NCBI GenBank assembly: GCA_958510875.1
Contig: OY294067.1
Coordinates: 282,243,242 to 282,307,241, forward strand
Source of the DNA: Endomychus coccineus
Taxonomy: Eukaryota > Arthropoda > Insecta > Coleoptera > Endomychidae
Length of the DNA stretch: 64,000 nucleotides
Direction: 5' to 3'
Shown here in pieces: positions 61,012 to 64,000 of the stretch (position 1 is its first letter; every line of letters starts with the position of its first letter). The notes below the pieces were generated by a model. The model saw only the letters and a list, made by a program, of their open reading frames with translations, had not been told where the DNA came from and searched no databases. Made by a program: the position numbers and the translations under genes.

Positions 61012-62394
61012 TATATATATTTGTTAATTTAGATTGCGATATTAGAGCAGCGCAAACCTTGTTACTTTGACATTGATAAAAACAGTATGGACCAATTTTC
61101 AGGTCGATATGATTCATTTCTTCTGGTTTAAAAAAAACGCCTTCAATAACCCTTCCTACTTGAAGCTTTTCTTTGATTAGCCGTTATCGTTTTCAATATT
61201 CAAACACAACAGATAAAGTAAAACTTTGCGTAATGATTTTTAGTTTCTGATTGCTTTTATGCATTGGTAGGGAATTAGAAATCAATAAAAGGAATCTCTT
61301 CATGAGGATTAATCAAAACTGATGATTTTGCATAGTTGCAAATTTCAGCAATTTGCTTAATTTAGCGAACGAAATAAAGGGGGAAGTATAGAGTTCATCA
61401 TTTTATTGGGAATAAAAAATAACGTAGTTAACTTTTTTATTCGACCTAGAAAATATAAAATGCTTTACCTCATATTATTTGAATATTGTATTGTAACTTT
61501 CGAAGTATAAGACTATTCCAGCATTTCAACACATCAACAAATTTTTATTCGCGAGACCCTATTTTGATTGAAATTTCAATTAAATATCAATCGAATTACG
61601 TATTCTTTTCATTTTTTAAACTGAACAGGGAAGACCCGTTATTATATTTACACCCGGCTCAACAAAACGACAGAAATTTTGCATGAGAAAGAACTCCTTA
61701 TCTTATTTTTTATTCCTCCATTAAATTATGCAAAACGTGATAGTGCATCAATTCAAGTGGGCGCGTTTGGGTTTCATTCTCTGGCCTATCGACACCGGTG
61801 ATCGATGTGGGATATGTTATGCGATATTTCGAAGGAGATGCCATGGCAATTTGTAATGTTCCACCACGTGCTGAGAGGGGCTTTAGAATATTCGGCTGCA
61901 ACGGTTTTATCAAATGTTGGTTCACCAACCCCTGAAACCTAATCCACGGTCCATTTGCTGCACCCCGTTTTATTGCTATCTCATTTCCTGATAGTTATCA
62001 GTCACACTTTGTACAGATCGCTAGTTGAGTCAACAGTTATACTTCAGATCCTTTGTATTTTATTCCGTCTATTCATATTCCTTCTATGCAGTTGTATGCA
62101 GATCGATTATATGAACAATGATTTGGCTCTTTCAGTAGTTAGACATATTGAAAATGAAGCTCACTTCGGAGGTCAACCTCAAGTGACCTTCTTTACTTAT
62201 GTTTTAACAAAATTGAATATTATTGAAACACAGTTGCCTCAGAAATCCGACTAAAACCCAATAGGTCGAAACATCTAACAAATGTCAAATTCATTTTTAC
62301 GAACAAAGTATAATGGAATTACTGACATGACGGTAACTCTTAAGTAATTGTCAAGAACACATATTTTATTGCATATTATTTCAAGAGTAGGAAC
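61012..62394. other. No recognised gene
   Basis: Frames at 61710-61928 (-) and 61955-62254 (+, 99 codons with a hydrophobic start) have no recognisable similarity; the latter is not called as a gene. Confidence 0.4.
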
Positions 62395-62745
62395 AGTTGA
62401 AAGCGTGGAAAGACGTAAAATTATATTTTGTCATGTGAAAGTTTATTTGAATTGGCAGGGATATCTATGTTATGGAATGGTTTGTCACGGATATTAAGTG
62501 AAAGTCAATGGATCAGCTGTCTGTCATGTAAACATTACCTGTCTTGCTGAGGGGTCATGTGTTGTCTGTCATAAGTCTGAACTGTAAATTTTACATGAAT
62601 ATATTACCAGTCAAAAACGTCAAAATATATCGAATCCCATACCCCCCTTCGGGATTGAATTTCAAAAAATCCTTTCTTAGGGGGTATCTACGTCGTATAA
62701 ATAACCTACCTGCCAAATTTCAAGTAGTTTGTCGTACGGAGTGAT
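62395..62745 (+). repeat. Dispersed repeat family R, copy 3
   Basis: Opposite orientation to the copies at 28718 and 41885. It reads through GTGGAAAGACGTAAAATTAT, TCAGCTGTCTGTCATGTAAA, AACTGTAAATTTTACATGA, the CCCCTTCGGGATTGAATTT block and ACCTACCTGCCAAATTTCAA. The CCCCTT-GGG-TTGAATTT...ATCCTTTCTTAG text is, from memory, a very widespread insect repeat end. Confidence 0.78.
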
Positions 62746-64000
62746 TCACAAATGAGGGGGCGAATCAAAGCTGTATTTTTTAAAATGGAACGTATTTGAC
62801 TTCAATTTTGGATTCCCTTTTTGTTATAGGTGTCATAATATGCCGCATAACAACACTTTCCGATTTAATCACGATTATTAGTAAAAAATAATAATTTCAG
62901 TGATGAACTTAATAAATGCTAATGCACTGCTTCTTCGAAGTACCGATCTAATCGTTAGGCATTTGCATTAAACATAGTGTGACGTTGGTACCTAAGGGGT
63001 CACTGTTTCCAAAACTCACATAGGATGTTCGTAATAACTTGTCAAATGTTCATTTCAAAACCAAATATTTCGGTTTTCTTCAAATGACACATTCTGTGTT
63101 TTTCAACAGCATCTTATAGGTCAGTTTCAATTTATATGTCTGAGTTTTTAATTATTAAATTACAGCAACGGTTATTTTGAGTGTTTATTATTGAATTATT
63201 TTGACAAGCTATTTTTTATTACACAGTTTTTATAATTTATTAATACTATGTTTCTACATCTATGACTTGATGAGAAGTGCAATCAATGATTAAGTGAATA
63301 AACAATAGAACGGTGTTACATATTTCACAATATGAGGCATGTTCTTTATTAATTGTCATTGGTTAAGAAGTTATTACAAACTTTTTGATTTTTAAAAATT
63401 AAATCAATGCTTGCTAATCAAAAATTATAGTAGGCCTTAGCAAAAACAAGAACTATAGCTACAATTGTCAATTACATTGGTATAGGAGAATTCAGTAATT
63501 CTCAATGCCTACTTTTAGTTCGATTACTCTAAATAGTCAAAATAAACTATTTTAACTTCACTATTTTTTGTAGTTAGTTAATTTAGTCACGCATTTTTCA
63601 CAACAAGAACGCGTACATGGTTGTTGAATCATAATAATCGATTGTTTGCAGTCGATAATTGTTTTTGTTGTCTCTACAATGTAATAACTATCCCATTGAA
63701 TACATTGAACGTACAATACTACATGTGCTCACGTAAATTTGTCTATATTATTCTATATGTATGATACACGTGTAACATCTGACGGACACTTAAGTCGACA
63801 TAAATAAAAGATGCAAACGATTCTAAATTACATTTTTACATGCAATATGCGTTTATCGTAGTTGAATAGAAATTCAAGTAATTACGACGTATCCTGTTTT
63901 GTTTGGTGAAGTATTAATTTTGGTGAATAGCTTATAAGTCACATTCCCATTCAATATAGCATCAGTAGTATTGGTTTTATGTGATAGGCAAACTTTGATC
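62746..64000. other. No recognised gene
   Basis: AT-rich; no open frame, RNA gene or repeat pair recognised up to the end of the window. Confidence 0.45.

Overview
The window looks like gene-poor chromosomal DNA of an insect, possibly a beetle, although the species cannot be fixed from the sequence. It is strongly AT-rich, has microsatellites, and carries a typical insect set of transposable elements: mariner, P/THAP9, hAT, pogo-jerky, Jockey-type LINEs, a Penelope-like element and a Helentron. No intact protein-coding host gene was recognised. Nearly all readable protein similarity belongs to mobile elements, and these are mostly frameshifted, interrupted by stops or internally deleted. The window is therefore most likely intergenic DNA or a large intron. 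Family names rest on motifs recognised by eye; no database search was possible.

Layout. 0.2-1.3 kb: RNase H-type LINE relic (-). 3.3-4.2 kb: LINE reverse-transcriptase relic (+). 5.5 kb: (GA)n. 7.0-7.2 kb: a tRNA-like gene facing an inverted tRNA pseudogene that lacks the anticodon arm. 10.2-12.2 kb: a foldback DNA transposon with very long arms and a truncated transposase. 13.3-14.0 kb and 32.4-33.1 kb: two copies of one ~680 bp repeat, with a decayed third copy at 58.4 kb. 15.3-15.9 kb: three hairpins joined end to end. 17.9-19.6 kb: the best LINE copy (-). 21.7-22.2 kb: a MITE flanked by TA. 27.4-28.5 kb: a jerky/Tigger relic (+) next to an IS630/mariner-like relic (-).

37.6-38.5 kb: the helicase tail plus fused endonuclease of a Helentron (-), bordered by a 291-bp-spaced duplication. 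39.3-40.2 kb: an internally deleted mariner with both ends present. 41.9-43.3 kb: a LINE inserted into a dispersed repeat that also occurs at 28.7 and 62.4 kb. 44.2-46.4 kb: a 5'-truncated Jockey-like LINE (+). 46.6-50.8 kb: a P element with an 8-bp target duplication and remnant THAP-transposase exons, itself holding a hAT element with its own 8-bp target duplication. 52.7-53.9 kb: a Penelope-like RT/GIY-YIG relic (-). 59.0 kb: a second jerky tail. 60.5-61.0 kb: another TA-flanked MITE.

The elements do not form a pathway; they record successive insertions. The strongest structural results are the nested P/hAT pair with an apparently unoccupied paralogue of the P target site at 14.3 kb, the foldback transposon whose arms both contain the start of its own transposase, the three-module hairpin array, and the inverted tRNA pair.
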